DNA of 64,000 bases from Gilliamella apicola. GTDB lineage: Bacteria; Pseudomonadota; Gammaproteobacteria; Enterobacterales; Orbaceae. The notes beneath the pieces were generated by a model that saw nothing but the letters and a program-made list of their open reading frames with translations, was not told where the DNA came from and did no database searches. Shown here piece after piece: positions 18,282-28,454 of the stretch (within the stretch, counting starts at the first letter, position 1; each line of letters begins with the position of its first letter). The translations under genes were made by a program, and so were the position numbers. The stretch is from the NCBI RefSeq assembly GCF_000599985.1, contig NZ_CP007445.1, positions 1,054,001 to 1,118,000 of the forward strand, in the 5' to 3' direction.

Positions 18282-19114
18282 CATATTTAGAATGGCTTAA
18301 GGGCGCTTCACAAACACTTACTGATAGTGAAAGCCCTAAGCGTGATGCCGAAATTTTATTAAGTTTTGTCACACATAAAACACGCACATTTTTAATGGCA
18401 TTTAGTGAAACCAAATTAACCGATGATGAGCTAATTGCCTTAGACAAACATTTGAAACGTCGTCAAGCGGGTGAACCTATCGCTTATATTACTGGTGAAA
18501 AAGAATTCTGGTCTTTGAAGTTTAATGTGTCAAATGCGACATTAATTCCAAGACCAGATACTGAAAAATTAGTTGAGCTTGGTTTAGACTATTTACCTAA
18601 AGTTCCGTGTGAAGTTTTAGATCTTGGTACTGGTACTGGCGCCATAGCCATTGCTATGGCAACCGAACGCCCAGATTGCTTATTTACTGGCGTTGAAAAA
18701 AATAATGACGCTTTGAATTTAGCTCAGAAAAATGCTAACCAGATTGGCGTTAACAATGTCTATTTTTTAAGTGGCGATTGGTATAAGCCAATAAAAAACC
18801 GTAAATTTTCAATGATAACCAGTAATCCTCCTTATATTGAACCCACTGATATTCATTTATCGCAAGGCGATGTTCGATTTGAACCAAAAAGCGCCTTGGT
18901 TTCTGAAGATGAAGGTTTAGCTGATATTAAATTGATTGTTCAAGGTGCAACGAAACATCTAATTCAATATGGCTGGCTACTCATTGAACATGGCTGGAAA
19001 CAAGGGGAAGCGGTACAGACTATTTTTAAACAACACGGATTTCAATTAGTTGAAACTTTTACCGACTACAGTGGCAATGATAGGGTTACACTTGGTCGCT
19101 GGTTTAAACCTTAA
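18278..19114 (+). CDS. prmC: Release factor glutamine methyltransferase
   Basis: 278 aa. Methylates the Gln of the GGQ motif in RF1 and RF2. SAM-binding [14 protein letters not shown] near residues 115-128 and catalytic NPPY at 183-186. Its start overlaps the prfA stop, so the enzyme and its substrate are translationally coupled. Confidence 0.97.
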   Translation: MTYLEWLKGASQTLTDSESPKRDAEILLSFVTHKTRTFLMAFSETKLTDDELIALDKHLKRRQAGEPIAYITGEKEFWSLKFNVSNATLIPRPDTEKLVELGLDYLPKVPCEVLDLGTGTGAIAIAMATERPDCLFTGVEKNNDALNLAQKNANQIGVNNVYFLSGDWYKPIKNRKFSMITSNPPYIEPTDIHLSQGDVRFEPKSALVSEDEGLADIKLIVQGATKHLIQYGWLLIEHGWKQGEAVQTIFKQHGFQLVETFTDYSGNDRVTLGRWFKP

Positions 19115-19123
19115 TAAGGATAA

Positions 19124-19987
<864 letters not shown>

Positions 19988-20023
19988 TCTAATTCTATAA
20001 TCAAATTCAACCTTAATGATAAG

Positions 20024-20049
20024 AGAAATGCTAGGCATTTCTTTTTTTT
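20024..20049 (+). terminator. Intrinsic terminator after kdsA
   Basis: Stem AGAAATGC / GCATTTCT with a 3-base loop followed by a long T-run, 37 bases past the kdsA stop. Confidence 0.9.
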
Positions 20050-20151
20050 TGACTTTAATTCTAACAAACCCTTAACAAAAATTGTGTTGCTAATTTATCC
20101 CATCATAATAGTATAAATTTTTCACTTAACTTATTTTATTTCAAAATATTA

Positions 20152-20232
20152 TTATTTTTCAAAATAAAAAAAGTAAGCTTTTTTTCAGCTAAAATCATTG
20201 AAAATTAGATCTTTTTAGTGACTAGGATCACG
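20152..20232. promoter_or_regulatory. Control region upstream of chiP
   Basis: Holds a palindrome TTATTTT-TC-AAAATAA at 20152-20167 (a possible NagC/ROK-type operator, speculative) and a CRP-like site AGTGA-CTAGGA-TCACG at 20217-20232 (one mismatch per half-site). The rest of 19988-20440 is AT-rich leader without a gene; AAGGAAATAA precedes the chiP ATG. Confidence 0.4.
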
Positions 20233-20440
20233 AATTTAGATTATTTAATTTGCTAACTAAAATATGTTTATGCATTATAAAAATAGACATTTAGCTTACT
20301 TTTTACTTTATCTAAGCTTTTTAAAAATGTTAATGGAAATTTTTAAAATGAAAATGGATTCAATTTTGAGCTAAATAACGAGGACTTCTAACGAAGAATT
20401 ACTATTTAAACCAAACGGAATCGTTTTAAGGAAATAAATT

Positions 20441-21856
20441 ATGAACTATTACAATACACTAAACATTCCTCGTTCTTTGAGTTGTTTGACAAAACTCATC
20501 CTTTCATTGACAGTGTTAACCAGTGTTACACCCGTTTATGCTGCTTATGAAAGTAATTTTGTAGATGATTCGTCACTCACTGGCAATGTGTTTTTCTGGA
20601 ATCGTGATCGTGAAAGAAAAAATATCGATGAACATAAATATGAAAAGAACCTTAGGCACTCATCATTTAACACAAATTTAGATTTCAAATCTGGTTATAT
20701 TGCAGATCGTTTTGCGATTGAATTAGGTGGTTATGGCGCTTGGGAAGTGAGTAACGGTGGCAATGGACATCCTAATGAAATCGGCTTTAGCGGTACCAAT
20801 ACCCGATGGGAAGAAGATTGGAAAAAAGATGTCAGTGGACTAAGTTTTTATAAAGCGCTAGTTAATTTTAAACTTGATGATAAATTTTGGCTCAGAGCAG
20901 GTTATATCCAACCTTCAGGTCAAACATTACTAGCTCCACATTGGAGTTTATTACCAGGTACTTATCGAGGCGTGGAGTTTGGCACTTTGCTTGATTTCGA
21001 TGATGCAGGTGCGTTATCCATGTCTTATATGTGGACAGATAAATACAAAGCTCCATGGTATAAACGACTTTATGAATTTAAACAATGGGGAAAAGGGAAA
21101 AAGATTGATTACCTCCATTCTGCTGGTTTGAAATATGATTTTAAAAATAATTTGGTAATTGAAAGTGCTTTTGGCCAAGCACAAAATTATATGAACCAAT
21201 TTTTTGGTAAAGCATCGTATAAAACGGATGTATTTAATAATCCACTTACTATGAGTTATCAATTTTATGGTGCTAAAGATCAGTCTCACAAAGGTAAAAA
21301 TGTTTATGATGGCTTAGCATGGTTGCAGGCCGCTACCTTAGGTTATCAAATGGGACCTGTTGGTTTACGACTTGAAGGGGTCGTTGTTAAAGCAGAAGGA
21401 GAACAAGGTTTCTTTTTACAGCGTATGACGCCTGATTATGCTTCTTCAAATGGTCGATTAGATATCTGGTGGAATTCTCGTTCTGACTTTAATGCCAATG
21501 GTGAAAAAGCGCTATTTGCAGAAATTACTTATGATTTAGGAGATTTATCCAATTACTTAACAGGGTGGAGAACAGGTGCTTCTTATGCTTATGGTTGGGA
21601 TGCAAAACCAAGCACAAACAAACAATTTAATCAGAAAAAACGTTTAGTTGAGTCAGCTTATAACTTTGATTTAGGCTATACCGTACAAAATGGTTGGATA
21701 AAAGATACCTCTTTACAACTTCATTTTACCAAATATAACAATCATACCAATATCCCAAGCTGGGGAGGTGGATACGGCAATATTTTCCAAGATGAACGTG
21801 ATATCAAATTTATTGTTATTGTCCCTTTCACCGTTTTCAATGCTAAACAAAAATAG
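20441..21856 (+). CDS. chiP: Chitoporin, OprD-family outer-membrane channel
   Basis: 471 aa. Lets chitin oligosaccharides through the outer membrane. Signal peptide ends near PVYA. Segments such as ARAGYIQPSGQTLLAPHWSL-like, QGFFLQRMTPDYASSNGRLD and PSWGGGYGNIFQDERD match enteric ChiP (YbfM). Length is close to the E. coli protein. The chitobiase gene follows after 9 bases, where E. coli has chiQ instead. The pair forms a chitin-oligosaccharide uptake and cleavage unit, with chitin plausibly coming from insect gut or fungi. Confidence 0.93.
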   Translation: MNYYNTLNIPRSLSCLTKLILSLTVLTSVTPVYAAYESNFVDDSSLTGNVFFWNRDRERKNIDEHKYEKNLRHSSFNTNLDFKSGYIADRFAIELGGYGAWEVSNGGNGHPNEIGFSGTNTRWEEDWKKDVSGLSFYKALVNFKLDDKFWLRAGYIQPSGQTLLAPHWSLLPGTYRGVEFGTLLDFDDAGALSMSYMWTDKYKAPWYKRLYEFKQWGKGKKIDYLHSAGLKYDFKNNLVIESAFGQAQNYMNQFFGKASYKTDVFNNPLTMSYQFYGAKDQSHKGKNVYDGLAWLQAATLGYQMGPVGLRLEGVVVKAEGEQGFFLQRMTPDYASSNGRLDIWWNSRSDFNANGEKALFAEITYDLGDLSNYLTGWRTGASYAYGWDAKPSTNKQFNQKKRLVESAYNFDLGYTVQNGWIKDTSLQLHFTKYNNHTNIPSWGGGYGNIFQDERDIKFIVIVPFTVFNAKQK

Positions 21857-21865
21857 GTAATCGTC

Positions 21866-24544
21866 ATGAAAAAGTTTAAATCAGCTATTATTGCTACATC
21901 AATAGCAACATTATTAAGTATGGGAACCGTACAATCTGTTAGCGCTTCACAAAAAGTTGTTGATACCATGAGTTCACAATTACACCTAAATTATCAAATT
22001 GTGGATAATGATGCTGCTAATCATGGGGTAGATTGTGCAGCATTAGGTGCAGATTGGGCGTCATGTAATAAAGTAACCTTAACTCTTAAAAATACTGGAC
22101 CTGCGATTACTAGCAATGATTGGGCAATCTATTTCCATAATATTCGAATGATTTTAGCAGTCAATAATGATCAATTTAAAATTACCCATGTCACTGGTGA
22201 TCTACACAAACTTGAACCTACTGAAAAATTTAAAAATATTCCTGCCAATGCCGTTGTTACCATTCCGATCATTGGTGAATATTGGCAAATCAGTGAAAGT
22301 GATGTTATGCCTAGATGGTATGTCACCTCGTCAAAAGCTGAACCAAAAGTGATTGCTAATACTGATACCGATTCTGATAATCTCTCTGCATTTGTTAAAC
22401 CATTAGGCGAACAATGGAAAATATCTCCTAATGATCATAATATTTTAATGACGCCTGAAAATCGTTATCAACGTAATAAAGATATACAAGAGATTAATGG
22501 CGAGTTGTTAAAAGGACAGATTTTACCCACTCCATCCAAACTTACTGTTGGTAAAGAGACGATTACTCTAAATGAAAATGGTGTTAATTTAGTGCTTAAT
22601 AACTTATCACTTGAGAGCAAATCTGTATTAGAAAAGCATTTTACAGAATTAAAGATTGCTGTGAGTAGTAAGGGCTTTAACATTAACGCTTCAATTGATA
22701 AAAATGCATTTGAAAAAGGTGTAAAAGGTAGTTATAAATTAGATATAACACCTCAAGGGGCAACCATTGTAGCCTTTGATGAAAGTGGGATTTTTTATGG
22801 TGTAGAATCAATTTTATCAGTCATAGATGCTAAAAAACCTCAAGTTATACCTACACTTTCAGCCGAGGATGCGCCTCGATTTGAATATCGTGGAATGATG
22901 TTAGATACTGGTCGAAACTTTAAAAGTAAAGAAGCGGTACTACAGTTACTTGATATGATGTCAAAATATAAAATGAATAAATTTCATTTCCATTTAAGTG
23001 ACGATGAAGGTTGGCGAATTGAAATTCCAGATTTACCTGAACTGACCGATTTTGGTAGTAAACGCTGTCATGATTTGAGTGAGACAAAATGCTTATTACC
23101 ACAACTTGGATCCGGTCCATATAGCAACAATAGTGGCAGTGGATACTTTACTCGCAATGACTATATTGAAATAGTGAAGTATGCAAATGCTCGATTTATT
23201 GAGGTCATTCCAGAAATAGATATGCCTGCACACGCCAGAGCGGCTATTATGTCAATGGAAGTTAGATATCAACGTCTAATGAATAGCGGTCAAGAACAAC
23301 AAGCTAATGAATATCGACTAGTCGATCCAACCGATACATCAAATACTACAACTGTACAATTTTACAATCGACAAAGTTATCTTAACCCATGTTTAGATTC
23401 TTCGAAAAAATTTGTAAATAAAGTCATTAGTGAAATAGCCAAAATGCATGCTGAAGCTAAACAACCAATTTCAACTTGGCATTTTGGTGGTGATGAAGCG
23501 AAAAATATTCATTTTGGTAATGGCTACCAAGATATCAATGTGGCTCAGAAAGAGGCGGGTAAAGGTTTAATCGATCAAAGTATTGAAGATCATCCATGGG
23601 CAAAATCACAAGCGTGCCAAACCTTTGTTCAAAAAGGCGTTGTTAAAAACATTGAACATTTACCAAGTTATTTTGCTGTAGAAGTAAGTAAAATCATTAA
23701 AAACAATGGAATTAATCGCATGCAAGTCTGGCAAGATGGCGTAAAATTCGCAACCAATGCCAAATCCTTCGCCACCGATGAAGTGATTGTCAACTTCTGG
23801 GATAATTTGTATTGGGGTGGGTATGATTCAGTAAATGAATTTGCCAATAAAGGCTATAAAGTTATAGTGTCTAACCCTGATTATGTCTATTTAGATATGC
23901 CTTACGAAGTTAATCCAAAAGAAAGTGGTTACTATTGGGCTGCTCGTTTCAATGATGAACGCAAAATATTCAGTTTTGCACCTGATAACTTACCACAAAA
24001 TGCAGAAACATCGTTTGATCGTAACGGTGATGTCTTTACTGCTAAAGGTACAATGGATTGGCCAGGTGCATACGGATTATCCGCTCAAATCTGGACTGAA
24101 AATATACGTACAGACAATAAAATGGCCTACATGGCTTACCCTCGATTACTCAGTGTTGCAGAGCGTGCATGGCATAAAGCTGATTGGGAGACAAATTATC
24201 AAAAAGATCGCCAATTCCAACAAGGTGAAACCCATTATGTTGATCAGCAAAAACTTTTCAACGATTGGAATCAATTTGCCAATTTGATCGGTCAACGTGA
24301 ATTAGCTAAATTAGATGCTGCCTCAATTAACTATCGTCTACCAGTTCCAGGTGCGAAGATTGAAAATGGTAAATTGATAGCGAATATTGTTTTTCCTGGT
24401 TTAAGTATTGAATATTCAATTGATAAAGGTAATCAGTGGCAACGTTACCAAGGACCTACTGCCATTAAGAAAGGAGAAAATGTCTTTATTCGTAGTGTTT
24501 CGCCAAATAAACAAAGGACTAGTCGCATTGAAATTGTGAAATAA
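21866..24544 (+). CDS. chb: Beta-N-acetylhexosaminidase (chitobiase), GH20
   Basis: 892 aa, exported (MKKFKSAIIATSIATLLSM signal). Cuts chitobiose and longer chito-oligosaccharides to GlcNAc. Domains: CHB_HEX carbohydrate-binding domain (~30-190), GH20b (~210-335), GH20 barrel (~340-770) and a C-terminal Ig-like domain. The catalytic pair is D543-E544 in WHFGGDEAKN. Size matches Serratia chitobiase. It probably acts in the periplasm on sugars entering through ChiP. Confidence 0.95.
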   Translation: MKKFKSAIIATSIATLLSMGTVQSVSASQKVVDTMSSQLHLNYQIVDNDAANHGVDCAALGADWASCNKVTLTLKNTGPAITSNDWAIYFHNIRMILAVNNDQFKITHVTGDLHKLEPTEKFKNIPANAVVTIPIIGEYWQISESDVMPRWYVTSSKAEPKVIANTDTDSDNLSAFVKPLGEQWKISPNDHNILMTPENRYQRNKDIQEINGELLKGQILPTPSKLTVGKETITLNENGVNLVLNNLSLESKSVLEKHFTELKIAVSSKGFNINASIDKNAFEKGVKGSYKLDITPQGATIVAFDESGIFYGVESILSVIDAKKPQVIPTLSAEDAPRFEYRGMMLDTGRNFKSKEAVLQLLDMMSKYKMNKFHFHLSDDEGWRIEIPDLPELTDFGSKRCHDLSETKCLLPQLGSGPYSNNSGSGYFTRNDYIEIVKYANARFIEVIPEIDMPAHARAAIMSMEVRYQRLMNSGQEQQANEYRLVDPTDTSNTTTVQFYNRQSYLNPCLDSSKKFVNKVISEIAKMHAEAKQPISTWHFGGDEAKNIHFGNGYQDINVAQKEAGKGLIDQSIEDHPWAKSQACQTFVQKGVVKNIEHLPSYFAVEVSKIIKNNGINRMQVWQDGVKFATNAKSFATDEVIVNFWDNLYWGGYDSVNEFANKGYKVIVSNPDYVYLDMPYEVNPKESGYYWAARFNDERKIFSFAPDNLPQNAETSFDRNGDVFTAKGTMDWPGAYGLSAQIWTENIRTDNKMAYMAYPRLLSVAERAWHKADWETNYQKDRQFQQGETHYVDQQKLFNDWNQFANLIGQRELAKLDAASINYRLPVPGAKIENGKLIANIVFPGLSIEYSIDKGNQWQRYQGPTAIKKGENVFIRSVSPNKQRTSRIEIVK

Positions 24545-24559
24545 ATTAATCTTAATCAC

Positions 24560-24591
24560 TATTCTTATCCGTTATTTAACGGATAAGAATA
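24560..24591. terminator. Intrinsic terminator after chb
   Basis: Perfect 14-bp stem TATTCTTATCCGTT / AACGGATAAGAATA with a 4-base loop. It lacks a long T-run on the plus strand, but the hairpin is very stable. Confidence 0.75.
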
Positions 24592-24649
24592 AAACTAAAA
24601 AATAAGTAGTTTATAAAATAAAATAGCTTAAATAATGTAATTACATCTA

Positions 24650-25042
24650 TTAATGAAGCGTTTCTATATTATCAACTTCATTAAAATCATCACTACCATC
24701 TTCAAAATAGGTTCCCCAACCATCATAGTTGACACCGAATTGGTTAGTTAATGTGATTATTTCCGCTATTTGGGCATTAATTAATTCTGCATTAAGTGGA
24801 CTCTCAACCACAATATCAAAACCGATAACAACATTTCCATTATCATCTACATCTTCGTCAGGATCGGTAGCCTCATAACCTAATTTATAAGCTTCAACGG
24901 CTACTTTTTCTAGCTGATCAAAGTTTTGTGATGAGATATGATGTTCAATAATATAAAGCGCATGAGGATCACTACCATCTTCCAATAGTTCTTCAATAAT
25001 AACGTTAGTATCTTGTTGAGCAAGCTTAATTTGATCTTTCAT
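24650..25042 (-). CDS. rraB: Ribonuclease E inhibitor RraB
   Basis: 130 aa acidic protein that binds the RNase E C-terminal region and modulates mRNA decay. Clear family segments: EELLEDGSDPHALYIIEHH, AVEAYKLGYEATDPDED and GVNYDGWGTYFEDGSDD. The ribosome site is AAGGT. Divergent from rnm with a 71-base gap. Confidence 0.95.
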   Translation of the reverse strand: MKDQIKLAQQDTNVIIEELLEDGSDPHALYIIEHHISSQNFDQLEKVAVEAYKLGYEATDPDEDVDDNGNVVIGFDIVVESPLNAELINAQIAEIITLTNQFGVNYDGWGTYFEDGSDDFNEVDNIETLH

Positions 25043-25113
25043 AATTTACCTTTTAGTGGTCATGCAATTTGTGTGGTATATTACACGTTTAAAAATAATT
25101 TTCGAGAAAAAAA

Positions 25114-25947
25114 GTGATCGTTGATTTACATTCGCATACAACTGCGTCAGATGGCATTCTGACACCTAGTGAACTGGTCAAAAGAGCAGCTGATAATCAA
25201 ATCAGTATGTTAGCAATTACCGATCACGATACTATCAAAGGTCTACCAGAGGCCAAAAACACAATAGAACGTGATAATTTACCCGTTAAATTAATTTATG
25301 GCGTTGAAGTGTCAACAATTTGGAAGAATAATGAAATTCATATTGTTGGATTAAATATCGATATTGAAAATTCACTATTACTTGAATTATTATCAGCCCA
25401 AGAACAAGGTCGAATAGATAGAGCAATTAGCATTGATCAAAAATTGGCGAAAGTTAGTATTGATAATGCGTATCAACAAGCACAACAATTTTCAAAAGGT
25501 GATATTGTATCACGCTCCCATTTTGCACGTTTTTTAGTAGCCAATGGTTATGTTAAAGATGTTAAACAAGCATTTAAAAAATATTTAGGCAAAAGTGGTT
25601 ATGCTTATGTGCCTGCAAAGTGTTGTAGTATTGGTAATGCGGTCAATGCCATTCACGCAGCAGGCGGGCAAGCAGTACTTGCTCATCCTAGCCGTTATGA
25701 TTTAACTTTAACTAAATTAAAAACATTAATTGGTGAATTTAAAGAATATGGCGGTGATGCGATAGAAGTATCTCAAAGCCGACAAACGCAAGATGATTTA
25801 CAGCGATTGGCGAAATTAGCTAATGAATTTGGATTATTGGCATCTCAAGGTTCCGATTTTCATGATTTGGTTAATTACCTTGATTTAGGTAAAACCACAC
25901 CTTTACCAGCCAGTGTGACACCTATCTGGCATGATTGGAATGAGTAA
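25114..25947 (+). CDS. rnm: PHP-domain 5'-3' exoribonuclease / 3',5'-bisphosphonucleotide phosphatase
   Basis: 277 aa (YciV/RNase AM family). Metal-binding PHP motifs: DLHSHTTASDG, ITDHDTIKG, VLAHPSRYDL and GSDFHD. Matures 5' ends of rRNA and hydrolyses 3',5'-bisphosphonucleotides in enterics. The start is GTG at 25114. yciO follows, as in E. coli. Confidence 0.93.
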   Translation: MIVDLHSHTTASDGILTPSELVKRAADNQISMLAITDHDTIKGLPEAKNTIERDNLPVKLIYGVEVSTIWKNNEIHIVGLNIDIENSLLLELLSAQEQGRIDRAISIDQKLAKVSIDNAYQQAQQFSKGDIVSRSHFARFLVANGYVKDVKQAFKKYLGKSGYAYVPAKCCSIGNAVNAIHAAGGQAVLAHPSRYDLTLTKLKTLIGEFKEYGGDAIEVSQSRQTQDDLQRLAKLANEFGLLASQGSDFHDLVNYLDLGKTTPLPASVTPIWHDWNE

Positions 25948-25992
25948 ATTTAAAAACAGAACTTAACGATAACACTAATATAGAAGAAAACT

Positions 25993-26613
25993 ATGAGCCA
26001 AACTTTTTATATTCACCCAGATAATCCACAAACGAGATTATTAGATCAAGTTGTCAAAATTTTAAATGATGGTGGCGTTATCGCCTTTCCGACAGATTCA
26101 GGTTATTCACTAGGTTGCTTGCTTGATAACAAGTATGGGGTTGATCGTATTTGCCAAATTCGCCAGCTTGATAAATATCACAACTTTACCTTAATGTGTC
26201 GCGATCTTTCGGAACTTTCATCTTATGCTTTTGTTGACAACACAACTTTCCGACTATTAAAAAATAATACACCTGGTAAATATGTCTTTATTTTGCAAGC
26301 CAGCAAAGAAGTTCCACGTCGATTAATGAATGAAAAACGTAAAACCATTGGTTTACGTATTCCTGATAATAAAATTGATTTAACATTACTTGAATTGTTA
26401 GGGCAACCATTAATGACAACCACATTAATTTTACCTAATGAGGATGAAGCCCAATCTGATCCGGAAGAGATAGAAGATAAAATTGGTCATCAGCTTGATG
26501 CTATTGTGCATGGTGGATACATTGGTCCGCAACCTACAACAGTAATTGATTTAACTAATGACTATCCAGATATTGTTCGTCAAGGTAGTGGTGATATAAG
26601 CCCATTTGTTTAA
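25993..26613 (+). CDS. yciO: YrdC/Sua5-family protein YciO
   Basis: 206 aa. YrdC-like dsRNA/nucleotide-binding fold related to TsaC, which makes threonylcarbamoyl-AMP; the physiological role of YciO is not settled. Segments: GGVIAFPTDSGYSLGCLL, RQLDKYHNFTLMCRDLSELS, TIGLRIPDN and the acidic NEDEAQSDPEEIED. Second gene of the rnm-yciO-rluB region. Confidence 0.92.
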   Translation: MSQTFYIHPDNPQTRLLDQVVKILNDGGVIAFPTDSGYSLGCLLDNKYGVDRICQIRQLDKYHNFTLMCRDLSELSSYAFVDNTTFRLLKNNTPGKYVFILQASKEVPRRLMNEKRKTIGLRIPDNKIDLTLLELLGQPLMTTTLILPNEDEAQSDPEEIEDKIGHQLDAIVHGGYIGPQPTTVIDLTNDYPDIVRQGSGDISPFV

Positions 26614-26633
26614 AGTAAAGATCAGTACAGATA

Positions 26634-26690
26634 ATGACATATAAACCTATTAGTTCGTTGACTTTGGTTGGTGGATCTTTTATTGGTTAA
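26634..26690 (+). pseudogene. Possible 5' part of a decayed DUF3592-like gene
   Basis: MTYKPISSLTLVGGSFIG then TAA; hydrophobic like the first membrane helix of DUF3592 proteins and located just before the fragment at 26801. Very short, so the link is tentative. Confidence 0.25.
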
Positions 26691-26800
26691 CTGTTCTTGT
26701 AGTTTCCAAATAAGTTCATTTTACTTACCAAACGGATTCTACAATAGTTTATATTACGAAATATAAAATTGAATTTTCACATTGCTCTACATAACTTTAG

Positions 26801-26977
26801 ATGTGTCGTATTTATTATCCTATTGTTACTTTTACCGATATAGAAGGTAAAAAGAGAGTTTTTACTTCAACATTTGGATATAGTCTTAAAGTTTATTATT
26901 TAGTTCAACAAGTGAGAATTCTTTATAATACAAGTATGCTAAAATATCTGAATTTATGGTGCTTTGAGCTTCTATAG
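26801..26977 (+). pseudogene. DUF3592-like fragment
   Basis: 58 codons: YYPIVTFTDIEGKKRVFTST, then YLVQQVRILYNTSMLKYLN. The order 'YPVV-FTD-EGK-FTS ... VLYNP' is typical of the extracytoplasmic part of DUF3592 membrane proteins, whose role is unknown. The expected N-terminal helix and C-terminal membrane part are absent or broken. It occupies the interval between yciO and rluB, where E. coli has yciQ. The rest of 26614-27304 shows no gene. Confidence 0.5.
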
Positions 26978-27304
26978 TTTTTAACGTTTTTTGTAGATTT
27001 TATTTGGGCTAATTGGATTTTGTTTTTCTTACTAACATGAAAAATATACAAAAAACTAAAATTAAACGTTTAACAATAAACGGCACAAACATAAACATAA
27101 GATATTTCGAAAGAATAAATGTCTATAAATGATCTATTTAATAACATTACAAATTTATACCTATTTTTTGATAGAAAATTGAGTAATTCAATATTCAACA
27201 AATAATATTTACTAGCTATATCAGAATGATAAAATCGATTTTGATATAAGTTTTCACTTAAAGTTAAACAAATATGATACCTGTGAAGGTAGCGAGAACT
27301 GGTT

Positions 27305-28195
27305 ATGAAAAACATAAAAGACAATACTGAAAAATTACAAAAAGTACTAGCTAATTTAGGCAATGGTTCACGGCGTGAGATTGAAGCTATGATTGCAGCA
27401 GGAAAGATCAGCGTTGATGGTAAAATTGCCAATTTAGGCGATCGTGTTGATGTCAGTGCTAACCCAAAAATTCGCATCAATGGACATTTAATTCAACTAA
27501 GAAGTAAAGAAAAAGAGGTCTGCCGAGTACTGGCTTATTATAAACCCGAAGGTGAAATTTGTTCACGTAATGATCCGCAAGGTCGGGCAACGGTATTTGA
27601 ACGATTACCACGTTTAAAAAATGCACGTTGGATCAATATTGGTCGTTTAGACATCAATACGTCGGGACTTTTATTATTTACTACCGATGGTGAATTGGCT
27701 AACCGTTTAATGCACCCAAGACATGAAATTGAACGTGAATATGCTGTGCGAGTATTTGGTAATATTACTGATCAGCAAATTAATCAATTACGCAAAGGTG
27801 TACAACTCGAAGACGGTCCTGCTTCATTTAATTCAATTAAAGCTCAAGGTGGTGATGGTATTAACCAATGGTTTAATGTTGTTATAACCGAAGGCCGTAA
27901 TCGCGAAGTGCGTAGAATGTGGGAAGCGATTGATGTACAAGTTAGCCGTTTATTACGTATTCGTTATGGTAATATTAACTTACCAAAAGGATTATCACGT
28001 GGTACATGGATGGAACTAGGAATTGATTCTGTCAACTATTTACGTGAACTTGTTGGCTTACCACCAGAAGTTAAAAGTTTTACTAAAACAACTTCATCAT
28101 CGGACAAAAAAATTGTTAGACCAAAACGTATCAAGTTGAATAATCCGTCTAAATCACCTCGCCGTGCCACGGCTAAAAAGCCTACTCGAAAGTAG
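27305..28195 (+). CDS. rluB: 23S rRNA pseudouridine(2605) synthase
   Basis: 296 aa. N-terminal S4 domain (KLQKVLANLGNGSRREIEAMI), then the RsuA-type catalytic domain with the aspartate in GRLDINTSGLLLFTTDGELANRLMHP, and VVITEGRNREVRRMWEA. Basic C-terminal tail (TAKKPTRK). Position after rnm-yciO supports RluB rather than RluE or RluF. Confidence 0.94.
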   Translation: MKNIKDNTEKLQKVLANLGNGSRREIEAMIAAGKISVDGKIANLGDRVDVSANPKIRINGHLIQLRSKEKEVCRVLAYYKPEGEICSRNDPQGRATVFERLPRLKNARWINIGRLDINTSGLLLFTTDGELANRLMHPRHEIEREYAVRVFGNITDQQINQLRKGVQLEDGPASFNSIKAQGGDGINQWFNVVITEGRNREVRRMWEAIDVQVSRLLRIRYGNINLPKGLSRGTWMELGIDSVNYLRELVGLPPEVKSFTKTTSSSDKKIVRPKRIKLNNPSKSPRRATAKKPTRK

Positions 28196-28205
28196 AGTTA
28201 TTCAT

Positions 28206-28234
28206 CACCTCAATACATAATTTGTATTGAGGTG
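28206..28234. terminator. Hairpin after rluB
   Basis: Perfect 12-bp stem CACCTCAATACA / TGTATTGAGGTG with a 5-base loop, starting about 10 bases past the stop. No T-run follows. Confidence 0.6.
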
Positions 28235-28454
28235 TACACCCATCAAAAAATTGATTAATGTGGAAAATGTTATTTTTTATCCAATTTAATCACTATTGTA
28301 GTATAGAAATATAGCATTAAATGAAAAATGCTAAGCTTTTTTTTTTCATAAAATCGGCAAAAATAATTAAAGGCTATTTTAATTAGTAACTTATCAAACT
28401 TGTTATATTCTAACTAGTTTGATAAAGGATGGATAATTATTGAAAGGAAATATT

